Shown in pieces: positions 33,991 to 47,019 of a stretch of DNA of 64,000 nt (its first letter is position 1; each line of letters begins with the position of its first letter). Below the pieces are notes generated by a model. It was given only the letters and a program-made list of their open reading frames with translations, did no database searches and was not told the origin of the DNA. A program made the position numbers and the translations under genes. The DNA is from Dugong dugon (Eukaryota; Chordata; Mammalia; Sirenia; Dugongidae): NCBI GenBank assembly GCA_030035585.1, contig CM057462.1, forward strand, positions 112,959,234 to 113,023,233, read 5' to 3'.

Positions 33991-34212
33991 TTGAAAAATA
34001 GGGGTAATATTAAGTTAACCACAAAGGAAACCAACAATCCTACAAGTCAAAATAAAAAACTAGAAAAATATAAAGACTCAGCAAACACAAAACCAACAGC
34101 AATGAAAAAGATGAAAAGAAAATACATAAAGAAAAGCGACTCAGCACAGAAATTTAAGTGGACCAAAGAAACTGTGAACACACAAAAAAAGACATCAAAA
34201 TCACAGCAATAA
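33991..34212 (+). pseudogene. Old L1 inter-ORF Lys-rich frame
   Basis: A 73-codon open frame in the same location as the Lys-rich frame of the young L1, ending where ORF2 begins. Composition is similar (Lys, Thr, Asn, Ser). The ORF2 ATG here has become ATC, so the ATGA overlap is lost. Coding potential is doubtful. Confidence 0.3.

Positions 34213-37200
34213 ACTCTACCTATCAATTATTACGCTGAATGTGAAAGGACTAAACGCACCAATAAAGAGACAGAGAATGGCGATTGTATTAAAAAAACAC
34301 AATCTGTCTATATGCTGCCTACAAGAGACACACCTTAGACTTAAAGACACAAACAAACTAAAACATAAAGTATGGGATAAAATATACCAAGCAAACAACA
34401 CTCAAAAAAGAGCAGGAGAGGCAATATTCATCTCTGACAAAATAGACTTGAAAGTAAAATCCACCACAAAGGATAAGGAAGGACACTACATAATGATTAA
34501 AGGGTCAATACCCTAGGAGGACATAAGTGTAATAAATATTTATGCACCCAGTGACAGGGTTCCAAAATACGTAAAACAAACTCTAATAGCACTGAAAAGA
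34601 GAGATAGACAGCTCCACAATAGTAGTAGGAGACTTCAACACACTACTTTCAGTGAAGGAGAGAACATCCAGAAAGAAGCTCAACAAAGACACAGAAGAGC
34701 TAAATGCTATAATCAACCAACTGATCTCATAGACATATACTGAACACTCCACCCAACAGCAGCCAAGTATACTTTCTTTTCCAACGCACACGGAACATTC
34801 TCCAGAAGAGGCCACATATTAGGCCATAAAGCAAGCCTTAACAGAATCTAAAGCATCAAAATATTACAAAGCATCTTTTCTGACCATAAAGCCATAAAAG
34901 TAGAAATCAGTAATAGAAAAAGCAACGAAAAAAATCAAACACATGGAAACTGAACAACACCTTGCTTAAAAGCCACTAGGTTATAGAATAAATTAAGGAT
35001 GGAATAAAGAAATTCATAGAATCAAACAAGAATGAAAATACATCCTACCAGAACCATTGGGACACAGCAAAATCAGTGCTCAGAGGTCAGTTGGTAGCAA
35101 TAAACGCACACATCCAAAAAGAAGAAAGGGCCCTAATCAAAACATTAACCCGACAACTGGAACAAGTAGAAAGAGAGCAGCAAAAGAAGCCCTCAGGCAC
35201 AAGAAGAAAGGAAATAATAAGAATTAGAACAGAATTACATGAAATAGAGAATAGAAAAACAATAGAAAGAGTTAACAAGACCAAAAGCTGGTTCTTTGAA
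35301 AAGATCAACAAAATTAATAAACCACTGTCCAAACTGACAAAAGAAAAACAGGAGAGGAAGCAGATAACTCATATAAGAAATGTAATGGGTGATATCACAG
35401 CAGACCCAACTGAAATTAAAAGGATCATAACAGAATACTATGAAAAACTGTACTCTCACAAATTTGAAAACCTAGAAGAAATGCACAAATTTCTAGAAAC
35501 TCACTACCTAGCTAAACTAACACAAACAGAGGTAGAACAACTAAATAAACCCATAACAAAAGAAGAGATTGAAAAGGTAGTCAAAAAACTCCCAACAAAA
35601 AAAGCCCTGGCCCAGATGGCTTCACTGGAGAATTCTACCAACTTTCAGAGAAGAGTTAACACCACTGCTACTAAAGGTATTTCAGAGCATAGAAAAGGAT
35701 GGAATATTCCCAAACTCATTCTATGAGGCCACCACAACCCTGATACCAAAACCAGGTAAAGACTCCACAAAAAAAAAAAAAAAAAAAGATTACAGACCAA
35801 TATCCCTCATGAACATTGACACAAAAAACCTCAACAAAATTCTAGTCAATAGAATTCAGCAACATATCAAAAAAATAATTCACCATAATGAAGTGGGATT
35901 CATACCAGGTATGCAGGGATGGTTCAACATTAGAAAAACCATCAGTGTAATCCATCACACAAATAAAACGAAAGACAAGAACCACATGACCTTATCAATC
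36001 GATGCAGAAAAGGCATTTGACAAAGTCACACACCCATTCATGATAAAAACTCTCAACAAAATAGGAATAGATGAGAAATTTATCAATATAATGAAGGGCA
36101 TTTATAGAAAGCCAACAGTCAACATCATCCTAAATGGAGAGAATTTGAAAGCATTCCCCTTGAGAATGCAAACAAAACAAGGATGCCCTTTATCAACACT
36201 CTTATTCAACATTGTGCTGGAGGACCCAGCCAGAGCAATTAGGCTAGAAAAAGAAACAAAGGGCATCCAAATTGGTAGGGAAGAACTCAAAGTATCTCTA
36301 TTTGCAGATGATATGATCTTATACACAGAAAATCCTAAAGAATCCACAAGAAAACTACTGGAACTAATAGAAGATTTCAGCAAAGTTTCAGGATACAAGA
36401 TAAACATACAAAAAATCAGTTGGATTCCTTTACACCAACAAAGAAAACCTCGAAGAGGAAATCACCAAATCAGTACTATTTACAATAGCCCCCAGTAAGA
36501 TAAAATACTTAGGAACAAATCTAACCAGAGACGTAAAAGACCTATACAATGAAAACTACAAGACACTATTGCAAGAAACCAAAAGACTCCTGCATAAGTG
36601 GAAAAACATACTTTGCTCATGAATAGGTACACTCAACATTGTGAAAACGTCAATTCTACCCAAAGCAATCTACAGATATAATGCAATCCCGACCCAAATT
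36701 CCACTGGCATTTTTTAATGAGATGGAGAAAAACTCACCAACTTCATATGGAAAAGGAAGAGGCCCCGAATAAATAAGAAGAAGAACAAAGTGGGAGGCCT
36801 CACACTACCTGATTTTAGAACCTATTATACCGCCATGATAGTCAAAACAGCCTGGTACTGGTACAACAACAGATACATAGACCAATGGAACAGAATTGAG
36901 AATCCAGACATAAATTCATCCACCTATAGGCAGCTGATATTTGACAGAGGCCAAAATTCCATTAATTGGGGAAAAGACAGTCTCTTTAACAAATGGTGCT
37001 GGCAGAACTGGATATCCATCTGCAAAAAACTGAAACAAGACCCATACTGAAACAAGACCCATACCTCACACTCAAAATGGATCAAAGACTTAAATATAAA
37101 ATCAAAAAGGATAACGATCATGGAAGAAAAAATAGGGAGAACACTAGGAACCCTAATACATAGCATAAACACAATACGAACCATAAATAACAATGCACAA

Positions 37201-38006
37201 GCACCAGAAGAGAGACTAGATAACTGGAGGTCCTAAAAAACAAACACTTATGCTCATCAGAAGACTTCACCAAAAGAGTAAAAAGACAACCTACAGAGTG
37301 GGAAAAAATTTTGGGGTACAACAAATCCAATCAGCATCTAATCTCTAAAATCTACAAGATACTGCAAAACCTCAACAACAAAAAGACAACCCAATTGAAA
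37401 AATGGACAAAGGGTATGAACAGGCACTTCACCAAAGAAGATATTCAGGCAGCTAACAGACACATGAAGAACTGCTCATGATCATTAGCCATTAGAGAAAT
37501 ACAGATCAAAACTACAATGAGATATCATCTCACCCCAATAAGGTTAGCATTAGTCCAAAAAACACAAAATAATAAATGCTGGAGAGGTTGTGGAGAGACT
37601 GGAACACTTATACACTGTTGGTGGGAATGTAAAATGGTACAACCACTTTGGAAATTGATTTGGTGCTTCCTTAAAAAGCTAGAAATAGAAGTACCATACT
37701 ATCCAGCTGTCCCACTCCTTGGAATATATCCTTGAAAAATAAGAGCTGTCACACGAATAGATAGACGCACTCCCATGTTCATTGCAGCACTGTTCACAAT
37801 AGCAAAAAGATGGAAACAACCTAGGTCCCCACCAAGGGACGAATGGATAAACAAATTATGGCATATCCACACAGTGGAATGCTACGCAATGATAAACAAC
37901 AAAGACGAAGACATGAAATATAACATGGAAGAATCTAGAGGGCGTTGGGCTGAGTAAATTTAGTCAGTCACAGAAGGACAAATATTGTAGAAGACCACTA
38001 TTATAA
34206..38006 (+). pseudogene. Old L1 ORF2, decayed
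   Basis: Homologous along its length to the young ORF2 but in at least five frame segments: 34241-34516 (endonuclease start with '[11 protein letters not shown]', so Glu43 is kept), 35076-35726, 35809-36498 (RT, with F-A-D-D at 36301-36312), 36790-37050 and 37517-37957 (C-X3-C-X7-H-X4-C knuckle, 37578-37631). A pure A-run at 35769-35787 has expanded inside the RT. In-frame stops include TAG near 34515 and TGA near 34740. It serves as the reference that locates the single-base loss in the young copy. Confidence 0.92.

Positions 38007-39060
38007 GAACTCAAGAAAAGGTTTAAACACTGAAGAAAACATTCTTTGATGGTTACGAGGGTGGGGAGGGAGGGTGAGGGTTATTTACTAACTAGATAAT
38101 AGATAAGAATTATCTTAGGTGAAGGGAAGGACAGCAAACACTACAGAGGTAGTCAGCACAACTGGACTAAACCAAAGCTAAGAAATTTCCTGAATACAAT
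38201 CAAACACTTTGAGGGACTGCGTAGTAGGAGTCAGGGTCTGGGGACCATGTTTTCAGGGGACATCTAGGTCATTGGCATAACAAAGCTTATTAAGAAAGGG
38301 TTTTTCATCCTACTTTGGTGAGTAGCGTCTGGGGTCTTAAAAGCTTGCAAGTGGCCATGTAAGATGCATTAATTGGTCCCAGCCACCTGGAGTAAAGGAG
38401 AATGAAGAACACGAAAGACACAAGGAAATTATTATCCCAAGGAACAGAAAGTGCCTGAGACCAGAAGAACTAGATGGTGCCCAGCTGTCACCAACGACTG
38501 CCCTGACAGGGAACACAACAGAGAGTCCCTGATGGATCAGGAGAAAGGTGGGTTGCAAAACTCAAATTCTAGTAAGAAGACCAGACTTAATGGTCTGACT
38601 GAGACTGGAGGAACCCCAGAAAGCATGACCCCTGGATTCTCTATCAACCCAGAACTAAAACAATTTCCAAGGCCAACTCTGCAGACAGGGATTGGACTGG
38701 ACTTTGGGACATAAAGTGATACTCATGTGGAGTGTGCCTCTTAGCTTAAGTAGATACAAGAGACTAAATGGGCAGCTTGTGTCCGGAGGTGAGATGGGAA
38801 GGCAGAGAGGGTTAGGAGCTGATTGAATGGACATGGGGAATCAGGGGTGGAAAGAGGAGTGTGCTGTCACAGTATGGGGAGAAAAACTAGGGTCACCTAA
38901 CAACGTATGTATGAGTTTTTGTATGGGTAAAAAAGATGTGAATGAGTAAAAAAGCATGACATGATGGTCAAGCAAAATTAATGTTATTAAATTCATGGCA
39001 TAGGGATTTTGTGAGAAAGGACTTGGATAGATCTAAGTGTTAATCATAAAATAAAAAGAT

Positions 39061-39765
39061 AAAATTATAAAAGGAAATGATAAAAATTGTCCAGCACATA
39101 GTGTCTCTCCCTTACCCAGATGTAAAAAAACAAACAAAAAACAACTCCTCGTTAGCACCAGGTATAGGGAAAGAAGCCACTTTTGATTTCCCAGAAAATC
39201 TCCTCTAAAGATCTACCTCTGAGAAAAGGGTGGTGAAAGAAGAATAGAAAGGGAAGATAAAATCAACCCCTTAAACTCTGAACTAGGAAAGTGTAATTAT
39301 TCCTTTTTAAGCAGTCATCAATTATGCTGAAGAGAGCAGTCCTGTTAATATTTACTTATGTCATTACAAATAAAATAATCGACCACCCATGACCTATTGC
39401 CCTGCTTGTGTTTTTAGAGAAAAGCTTTGTCCAGATAGTGATAGATTCCTTCCCTCTGACTCATACATTACCCAGAGGCTCCTAGCTTCCTGGAATTTCT
39501 GTTCAAAATTTCAAAACTCTTGGCAATAATTCCCCATTTTTGTAAGAAAGGCTTTAATTTTGATGAAAAATAAATATTGCAAGAAATTGATCAATAATTT
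39601 ATATCGAGTTCTTGGCACCATTAAACATTGTCCGTGCCTCTCACCCTCCCAAAAATGCCATCTTTTGATATTAAATGTTGAGTCTTAATTTTGCATATGT
39701 GGGTCATGTGTAGTAGGTTGTCTGTATTGAATGCTGTTCTCCATAGGTTTTGCATTCCTTACCAA
39061..39765. other. Unique DNA right of the old L1
   Basis: No gene or repeat recognised. An A-rich segment lies at 39121-39145. Confidence 0.5.

Positions 39766-39769
39766 AACT

Positions 39770-40490
39770 TATCCTCTATGTTTTAGAATTCTTATTATTA
39801 AAGTTAACAATATACAGTTGCATAAAAATACTAAAAATAAACAGACACTCTCAATCTCCCCACTCTGAGGCAATCAGAAGTGTGAGTTTGTTGGCTATGT
39901 CTCCAAAACTTGTTTATCACAAAGATCAGATCAATCTATATCCAGAACTCTGCATCTTGCTATTTTCACTCAATAATGTATTATGGACATATTTTCAGGT
40001 CAATATATTTAGATCCAACTCATTCTTTTAATAGCTGACTAATATTTCTTTGTGGACATGTAACACAATTTTTTAAACATTCCCTATCAAGAGACAATGT
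40101 GCTTCCAGTTTGGAGGGCACTACAAACAATAATACATTAAAAATCTCCATATATACAATCTTCCATGTTTATGATTTTATATTTTTATTAACAAGCCCAA
40201 AATTAGAAATGTTGTTACACAGATATGTCCATTATTTAAATTTTAAAGGATGCTAGCAGTTTACTTTCCAAAATGATTGTAGCAGTTTACATTCCCACTA
40301 GCTTTAGTCAAGCAAGCATTTTCCATGCTACTATTAACAGCACTAAAAATTTATCAGTACTGCTCGTTTTTGCTTATCGGATGAATTTTTGTGTTGTTTT
40401 TATTAAATGGTATACTATTGTTTCAATTTGTTCTTCCCTAACTAGGAAGGTTGATATATTTTTAATATGTTTAATGGTCATTGTAACCTC
39770..40490 (-). mobile_element. Old L1 3' region, antisense (L1M type)
   Basis: 'ttgctattttcactcaataa', 'catattttcaggtcaatata', 'gctgactaatatttctttgt', 'gtttacattcccactagctt' and 'ttgatatatttttaatatgt' are the reverse complement of the classic 3' end of ancient mammalian L1s. Highly diverged; no usable frame. 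Confidence 0.75.

Positions 40491-41049
40491 TGGAAGTAAC
40501 TGGATAAGAATCCTATACAGAGGACTAGCATAATTCCTACAATTTCTTTGACAAAGAACAACTCTAGACCTCCTTTCACCATATCTCCAGCCAGTCCTCA
40601 CCCTAGCAGTTGTAAGGAGGTGATTTATCTAGACAGCCTACATAGAAATATTTTATAAACTCATTTAAGGTAGGTATGTATTGGTAATGATTGTGTACTA
40701 TGTGGTCATTTGCAGGGATATTGACATTTCATCAAGGATTGACTCACAGAGATGATATACTAGTTAAAGTATTTCTCTTGTATGGAAGCATCAACGTAGT
40801 GAATGCAAAGCCTTCTTAAAGAAGGAAAGAATGAGAGATGAGAAGAATAATTATGTGAGGAACCTTACATTAAAAACATACAAACAAATATATAGGAGAA
40901 AAGGATTAACCATGGGGACCTCAGCTTCTCTCATTTGCCCTCAACATGCTTGTGTGTATTAGAAAATAACAAATCATTCAAAATGATGATTAAGGTTCCT
41001 CTGTAAGGAAAGGAATTAATATTATTTTTAATAATTTAAAGTTTATCTT
40491..41049. other. Unique DNA
   Basis: No feature recognised. 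Confidence 0.5.

Positions 41050-41262
41050 GAGGTCCCTTGATAGTGCAAGTGGTTTGTGCCTGACCTAAAGGTTGGCAGT
41101 TGGAACCCATTTGGCGGCACTGCAGAAGAAAGACCTGACAATCTGCTTCTATAAAGATTATAGCTAATAAAACCCTATGGAACAGTTCTACTCTATAACA
41201 CATGGGGTTGCCGTGATTCAGAACTGACTCGAAGGCAAAGAGTTTGGGTTTCTTTGTTTGTT
41050..41262 (+). repeat. AfroSINE, sense, long form
   Basis: Head 'gaggtcccttgatagtgcaa', B-box region 'cagttggaaccc', internal segment 'cagaagaaagacctgaca', body 'aaccctatggaacagttcta' and tail 'gattcagaactgactcgaag'. The flanks 'aaagttta' and 'gaagttta' (41037 and 41265) look like a degraded target duplication. Confidence 0.88.

Positions 41263-41269
41263 TTTGAAG

Positions 41270-41880
41270 TTTAGCTCAGCTCTTTCATAATTAATATATA
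41301 AGATTATTAAAAGTCCAATCTTTTTTTTTTTTAAATTAGACCAAATGAAGTAAATTTTAATTTAGAATAGTGTGTAAATGGATGGATGGGTGATTAGGCT
41401 CAGGTTTCTACTTGTTTAAGAAGGGTAATTTGACAGGAATATAAACATCTTTCTCAAAACTGAGCTCTCTCTCAGTTTCTATATCAACATGTTGCCAAAT
41501 TTTATTATCTTCTAGATTCTTAATATCTTAGAATACAATTTCCCTAGTGCAGTGTGACTCTTTCTCACTGGGAGACTAGGAATAACATCCCTAATTTGAC
41601 TCCCAGACTCGAAGTCTTCAGTATATATTTCATCTCTTGTTAGATTCATGTGCTTCAAAGAGTTACCAGAAGTGGATCATCTATATAAAAAACACATGGA
41701 TGCTTATTAAAAACTGTAGATTCCTGGGATACCTCAAATAAGTACTGGATCATCAGTCTCTGGGGAAATGCCCAGAAAACTGCATTCTAATAATCTTTTT
41801 AGGTAATTCTTACCCATACTAAATTTTGAAAGGCAAAATTCTAGCGTTTATTAAGCCATATTAAATGACTTGCTTACTAA
41270..41880. other. Unique DNA
   Basis: No feature recognised. Confidence 0.45.

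Positions 41881-41892
41881 TTCTTGCCTTAC

Positions 41893-42030
41893 CTGTCAAT
41901 TCTGACTCAAAGGACCCATAGGACAGAATAGAACTGCCCAATAGGGTTTCCAAGGAGCGGCTGGTGAATTCAAACTGTCAACCTTTCGGTTAGCAGCAGA
42001 GCTCTCAATTGCTGTGCCACCAGGGCTCCT
41893..42030 (-). repeat. AfroSINE, antisense, perfect 12-bp target duplication
   Basis: The reverse strand begins 'aggagccctggtggcacag'. TTCTTGCCTTAC flanks it at 41881-41892 and 42031-42042 without mismatch, a sign of fairly recent insertion. The SINE is the short form. Confidence 0.93.

Positions 42031-42329
42031 TTCTTGCCTTACTGCTTTAAAAATGAAATTCCATTGCCTATTCTATCCTTCCTGCTTTCTCCCCATCAAA
42101 TTGCCATTCTTACTTTTAGATCCAATCCATTGTTCATAACTTTGTCTTCCACAGCTTTACAATATTCTGTATATAGATGCACAGGCTTATTCTAGTACTT
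42201 GTTCAATCGTACTTTGGTCATTTCTTTACTGGAATAATATCTTGGATTGCTTGGGGAAAACTTTTTTTTTTCATTTATTTTGTCCTAATATTGTATTTGT
42301 ACTTTTAGCCAATTATATCATTATTATTC

Positions 42330-42590
42330 TCATGGTGTCTATTATTTATCAAGAGCCTACACTTTTCCAGGAATTCTACTATGAATTTCATATGAATTTT
42401 TAAAAAATTCCCAGTAGGTATTTTATTGCGATGTTACAAACAAGAAAAATGTAATGAAAAGGGTGAAATTATAAGTTCAAGTTCTCACAAATAGAAAATA
42501 ACAGAGCTAGGATTCAAACACAAGCCTATCCAATTCCAAAGCCCATGTTTTTTCCACAGTATTTGACTGCACTCTGTAAATGCTGGAGAA
42330..42590 (-). repeat. MIR SINE, antisense
   Basis: 'tatttatcaagagcctacac', 'aacagagctaggattcaaac' and 'ccaaagcccatgttttttcc' are the reverse complement of the MIR core and head. Confidence 0.75.

Positions 42591-42955
42591 ATGATTGATT
42601 ACATTATTTTCTAGCTAATTATCTAAAATTTGGCAATTAAACAATCATCAGTCATTTCTGCAAACCTTAGAGAATCTATGAAAAAAAAATTGCTTTCTTT
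42701 TTCCTCAGCACACAATCCCGTTTATATTTCCCACAGAGATTAGTAAAAGGAAAAAAAAATTGTATTTTATTTAAGAGCTATAATCCCATCTATGGCTTTG
42801 AACGGATATAAAAATTAACCTGACAATTGCCTCATCTCCGTAAGCAGAGCAGGAGAATTAAATAGTTGCCAGGTTTAGTCATTAAGGGGGGGTGGGGGGG
42901 AAGGCCTCCTCAATCTAAATATACTTTAATTAAAAAAACTAGAGTGTAAGTAATA
42591..42955. other. Unique DNA
   Basis: No repeat recognised apart from a G-run at 42884-42900 and an A-run at 42755-42763. Confidence 0.45.

Positions 42956-42959
42956 TATA

Positions 42960-43210
42960 AATTATAATTACCATTTTAAGCATCTACTTGGTGCCAAACT
43001 TTACGCACATATCTTTCCATATTGACATGGGAACATTGGGAGCTATATATTAGGCCCATTTTAAACACTATGACATGGATTTGCAAAATGGTGAGTTGCC
43101 CCAAGTCACACAGCTGGAGATTATTAGAGCCAAGTTTTGAACCCAAGTCTTTCTGACCTCACCGCTAACATTTTCTCCCCAAGTCTCATATTTTTTACAC
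43201 TACTGCATTG
42960..43210 (-). repeat. MIR SINE, antisense
   Basis: 'catctacttggtgccaaac', 'ccccaagtcacacagctgga' and 'gaacccaagtctttctgac' follow the MIR reverse-complement order. Confidence 0.78.

Positions 43211-43214
43211 CCTG

Positions 43215-43740
43215 TGAGCAATCAGCCATACCACCTGGCTCAACTAAGGAGCCAGCACACTGGTCACACATTAACATCACAATCAAATAGACAACAAAGA
43301 CAATTCAATCCATATTTAAAATCTCTGAAATCATTATTCTGCTGCATGGTTATTAGATGAATAGTGAATAGGGCATGTAAATGACTATAATCACATTCAT
43401 TTTACCCTGTCAAATAAAGTATTTCAAATATTATCTGATAGGAAAAAGGGAAAGTCGAACAGAACAGTCTGTTTTCTTAATCTTGAGGAAGACACAGGCA
43501 TCTCCACTACTTCAATAAGCAGCAGTTACAACCTAAGTTTTCTGTTTGTGATTATAAAATATTGTTTCCTCTTTTTCTTCCAGAAACCACTCTCAGAATG
43601 GATGGTGTGACTTAAGTCACTAACTACATTTAAGCGGAATTCTCCAAGCCCCAAATAAAGCTTCTATTCCCAAGGTGCATATTAATTTATTCAGACTTAG
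43701 CACTTAAAAGTAAATAACCCAGGGCCACAAAAAGTGGTCA
43215..43740. other. Unique DNA
   Basis: No feature recognised. Confidence 0.45.

Positions 43741-43745
43741 CCTGT

Positions 43746-44238
43746 TGTCATAGATTGAATTATGTCCCCCCAAAATTGTGTGTATCAGTTTGGCTGGGCC
43801 ATGATTACCAGTACTGCATGGTTGTCCCCCATTTTGTGGTTGTAATTTTATGTTAAAGAGGATTAGGGTGGGATTGTATAACACCCTTACTAAGGTCACA
43901 TCCCTGATCCAATGTAAAGGGAGTTTCCCTAGGGCGTGGCCTGCACCACCTTTTATCTTATAAGAGATAAAAGGAAAGGGAAGCAAGCAGAGAGGGAAGA
44001 CCTCATACCACCAAGAAAGCAGTGTTGGGAGGAGAGCGCATCCTTTGGAGCCGAGATTCCTGCGCAGAGAAGCTCCTAGTCCAGGGGAAGATTGATTAGA
44101 AAGTCAACAGAGAGAGAAAGCCTTTCCCCGGAGCTGATGCCCTGAATTTGGACTTTTACTGTGAGGAAATAAATTTCTCTTTGTTAAAGCCATCCACTTG
44201 TGGCATTTCTGTTATAGCGGCACTAGATGACTAAGACA
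43746..44238 (+). mobile_element. Solo MaLR-type LTR, sense
   Basis: A 493-bp LTR from TGTCATAGATTGAATTATG to CTAAGACA, the TG...CA ends of MaLR LTRs. AATAAA in 'gaggaaataaatttctc' (~44167) is the polyadenylation signal, and the last 40 nt ('ttctgttatagcggcactag') are typical MaLR. Flanks CCTGT (43741-43745) and CCTGG (44239-44243) fit a 5-bp duplication with one change. It serves as the reference for the three antisense copies. Confidence 0.9.

Positions 44239-44243
44239 CCTGG

Positions 44244-44740
44244 AGGTTTTTTTTTTTTAAATAACTTAAATCAATTCTGGATTATTAAAATTCCAACACT
44301 GTGGGAGAGATAAACATAGGTTTGGGAGAGATGAATACAGTTGACTTGATCTCTGAAAGAATAAGTTAGAGAACGAGGGGCAAACAACTTACCTATTCTC
44401 CTCATTCTGCAAAAGAAACCAATATCTACTGCATACATTTGGTCTTGCCTCCAGAATTTAACTGTCCAAGTGTTGACATCTGGCTATATAAACTGGTGAC
44501 TCAAGTTCTCCCACCTCCAACACCAGTTTTGCTTCCTCTGAGATGGGGATATTTCCAGCACATCTTTATTTCCTACCTCTTGCAAAATTAAAAGTCTTCT
44601 GTCCTTACTGTAGACTATACAGCTCAGCATAAGTGAAGGTTAGAAAAGCTTTAAAAAGCCACAGTCACTATTTAAAAATAGAAGGCAGGTCACAAATTGA
44701 GATAAGATTTGTAAAATATAAACTGGACTAATTATTATAA
44244..44740. other. Unique DNA
   Basis: No feature recognised; a T-run lies at 44248-44258. Confidence 0.45.

Positions 44741-44744
44741 TCTA

Positions 44745-45520
44745 AAATATTTATGAAAACTCCTATAAATCAACATGAAATAGAATAAAAACTAGAAATG
44801 GGCAAAAGCATGAGCAGTCATTTCATAGAAAAGAGAAGTCAAATGGCAAGTAAATATATGGAAAGATGCTCAATCTCATTAGTAATCAGAAAAATCCAAA
44901 CTAAGAACACAATGAGATGCCATTTTACATCCACTAGATTGGCAATGGAGCCCTGGTGGCACAGTAGTTAAGAGCTTGGCTGCTAACCAAAAGGTCAGTG
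45001 GTTCAAATCCAACAACTGCTCCTTGGAAACCCTAACCCTGTGGGGCAGTTCTACTCTGTGCTATAAGGTCACTGTGAGTTGGAATTGACTCAACAGCAAT
45101 GGTTTTTTTTTTGTTTTTTTTTTTTTCCTTTAGATTGGCAATGTGTCTGAAATACCAAGTGTAGGAAGGGGTTGTACATCAATACAGATGCTTAGACTTT
45201 CTTGGTGGAAGTATAAATTGGAAACATTCTTCTGGAAAGCCGTTTGACATCATCTCATAGAGCTATATATTTTTACACCTTATGACCCAGGAACACGAGT
45301 TCTAAATGTATACTCTGTACGCCAGAAGATTGACCTAAGTATACATTTCTTGAACCAGGAAACATTACACAAATATCCATAGCAGCATTGTTCATAAGAG
45401 GGAAAAAAAAGTGAAAAGGACTCAATTATCCATTGATAGGAAAAAATTCACACATAAATGTGGCATATTCACAGGATATTATATTTTAGACCAGTAAAAA
45501 TGAATGACCCTTAGCTTCAT
44745..45520 (+). mobile_element. Old L1 ORF2 3' end, sense, split by a SINE
   Basis: 'gggcaaaagcatgagcagtc', 'aacacaatgagatgccattt', 'catagcagcattgttcataa' and 'ggatattatattttagacca' are the end of ORF2 of an old mammalian L1. 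The AfroSINE at 44948-45130 interrupts it. All frames are closed. Confidence 0.82.
44948..45130 (+). repeat. AfroSINE, sense, perfect 13-bp target duplication
   Basis: Head 'gagccctggtggcacagtag' with a tRNA-like A box (TGGCACAGTAGTTAAG) and B box (GGTTCAAATCC), body 'ctctgtgctataaggtcact', tail 'gagttggaattgactcaaca' and a T-rich end. TAGATTGGCAATG flanks it at 44935-44947 and 45131-45143. This is the cleanest SINE in the window. Confidence 0.95.

Positions 45521-45524
45521 GGAA

Positions 45525-46010
45525 AAATAGATGATTCTTAAGAATACAATGTTGCATTTTCTTGTTTATGAAGTTTTAAAAAAATCAGTATCACATTGAA
45601 TTTCATTTTCTGTATTTGCTTGGGAAGAGGAGCATTCTTTAGAGCTGAGTGACTTCGAGATAACTGGAATTGGTGATTCAAATGACCCCACCCATGTGTT
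45701 TGAGTGGCTTCTAATATTTCTGTTTTCAGTGATGTATTATTCAAGTATGTGTATGTATGTGTGTATAATTAGAAATTAAAAGAAGGCAAGGCAATGATAA
45801 ACACTACATTTAAGTTAATGGTTATCTCTGGGGGATTTGAGGGGGATAGGAAAAGGGAAGATAGCAGAAGTAGCTACAATTATCTTGGGAATTAATCAGA
45901 CGTAGCACTTAAAAGTTAATAAGTTGAGCGATGGTTCATGGAAATTAAATTATTACGTTTGTATTTCATATCTAAGTATATGTTATTTATTTACCAAATA
46001 TTACTTTCAA
45525..46010. other. Unique DNA
   Basis: Nothing coding; a short GTAT/GT-rich run lies at 45745-45770. Confidence 0.45.

Positions 46011-46012
46011 AA

Positions 46013-46156
46013 AATGGCCAAGGAAGGAATAAAAGGAGAAAAAGGAAAAAAATGTGGAAGAGGAGAAGAAAAAGGGAAGTATAAAGAAAAGGAGGGGGGA
46101 AGAAGGAGGAAAAGGAGAAGGAAGAACAGGGAAGGAGACAAGGAGAAAAACAGAAC
46013..46156 (+). repeat. Purine-rich (A/G) tract
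   Basis: About 140 nt almost only A and G on the plus strand. It gives a spurious Lys/Arg/Glu-rich frame (45924-46163) that I do not call a gene. Confidence 0.85.

Positions 46157-46159
46157 TAT

Positions 46160-46330
46160 GTAGTCAGACCTCAGTTCAAATTCTGATCCTAAGGCTTAAC
46201 TAATGAATGTTTGAACTGAGACAAGTTTTTTAATTTCTCTGAACCTCAGAATTTTCAACAGCGAAATGAAGATTTCACATATGGTTTGAGCTGAGTAGTA
46301 AATAAGATCAATTCATATAACATGTTGATT
46160..46330 (+). repeat. MIR SINE
   Basis: 'gtagtcagacctcagttcaa', 'ttaatttctctgaacctcag' and 'agtaaataagatcaattcat' follow the MIR order in sense. Confidence 0.78.

Positions 46331-46334
46331 TCCA

Positions 46335-46785
46335 CCAGGCACTTCTTTTTTCCCTTTCCTTTCCTCTTCTGTACTTAGAAGGAATATAGGACTGGGGGTG
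46401 GGGGGTGAACAGGAAAAGATGGTGGAACTAATTACTATATCTTTCGTCCATCATTGCATATGGCGGAACACTATCCACAATGCAATGCAGGTGATGTCTA
46501 TCTCAGTGACCTTCCAGATCCCAGCCCCATCAGATAACCAGTGACCCTAAGTTCTAGAATACATCACTCCTAATTTTGTTTCTTCATGACTCAAAGCAAT
46601 GAGTATTTTGAAGGTTCAACTTTTTTTTCTTTTTTTTTTTAAATCAAGGCCTAATTAAGGAAATTCATAGTAAGGTGAGAATGTACTTTAATCTTCCCAT
46701 GGGGAGGGAGGCAGTACATTCTAAAACGAGCTTGGTAACTAAAATGGATCTCTAAATGGTGAAATGTGAGCTGAAAGTACTCGTG
46335..46785. other. Unique DNA
   Basis: No feature recognised; a short (CAC)n run at 46789-46806 borders the next SINE. Confidence 0.45.

Positions 46786-46799
46786 GTCACACCACCACC

Positions 46800-46975
46800 A
46801 CCACCAATTGTCACGGAGTTGATTCCAACTCATGGTGACCCCATGTGTTTCAGAAAAGAACTGTGCAGCATAGAGTTTTCAGTGGCTGTGATCTTTCGGA
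46901 AATAGATCACCAGATCTTTCTTCTGAGGTGCCTCTGGGTGGATTCGAGCTACCAACCTTTTGATTAGTAGCTGCT
46800..46975 (-). repeat. AfroSINE, antisense, second subtype
   Basis: The RTE-like tail 'acggagttgattccaactca' is at the left, then 'tgtgcagcatagagttttca', 'gatcaccagatctttcttct' and 'accttttgattagtagctgc'. The 'gatcaccag' segment is not in the short SINEs and defines a second subtype shared with 58010-58195. Confidence 0.82.

Positions 46976-47019
46976 TTGAAGTCTGAAGTTGAAAACTTTT
47001 TGGAATACTAATCAGCTCT

Larger units (their letters stand above)
32993..39060 (+). mobile_element. Old L1 (L1-B), 3' half: rest of ORF1, ORF2, 3'UTR
   Basis: It continues the element started at ~22588. Remains of ORF1 (to ~33720), the inter-ORF spacer, ORF2 (~34206-38006) and a ~1-kb 3'UTR. 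The 3'UTR has a G-rich purine tract ('gaggggtggggagggagggtgaggg' type, near 38058-38080) and ends in A-rich sequence with AATAAA near 39047. Many stops and frameshifts show it is far older than its guest. Confidence 0.88.

Noticed and set aside
44948..45020. tRNA gene at the SINE head
   Set aside because: The A and B boxes belong to a tRNA-derived SINE with body, tail and target duplication. The cloverleaf is not preserved.
45924..46163. Lys/Arg-rich 79-codon frame
   Set aside because: It is simply the translation of a purine-rich tract (46013-46156).
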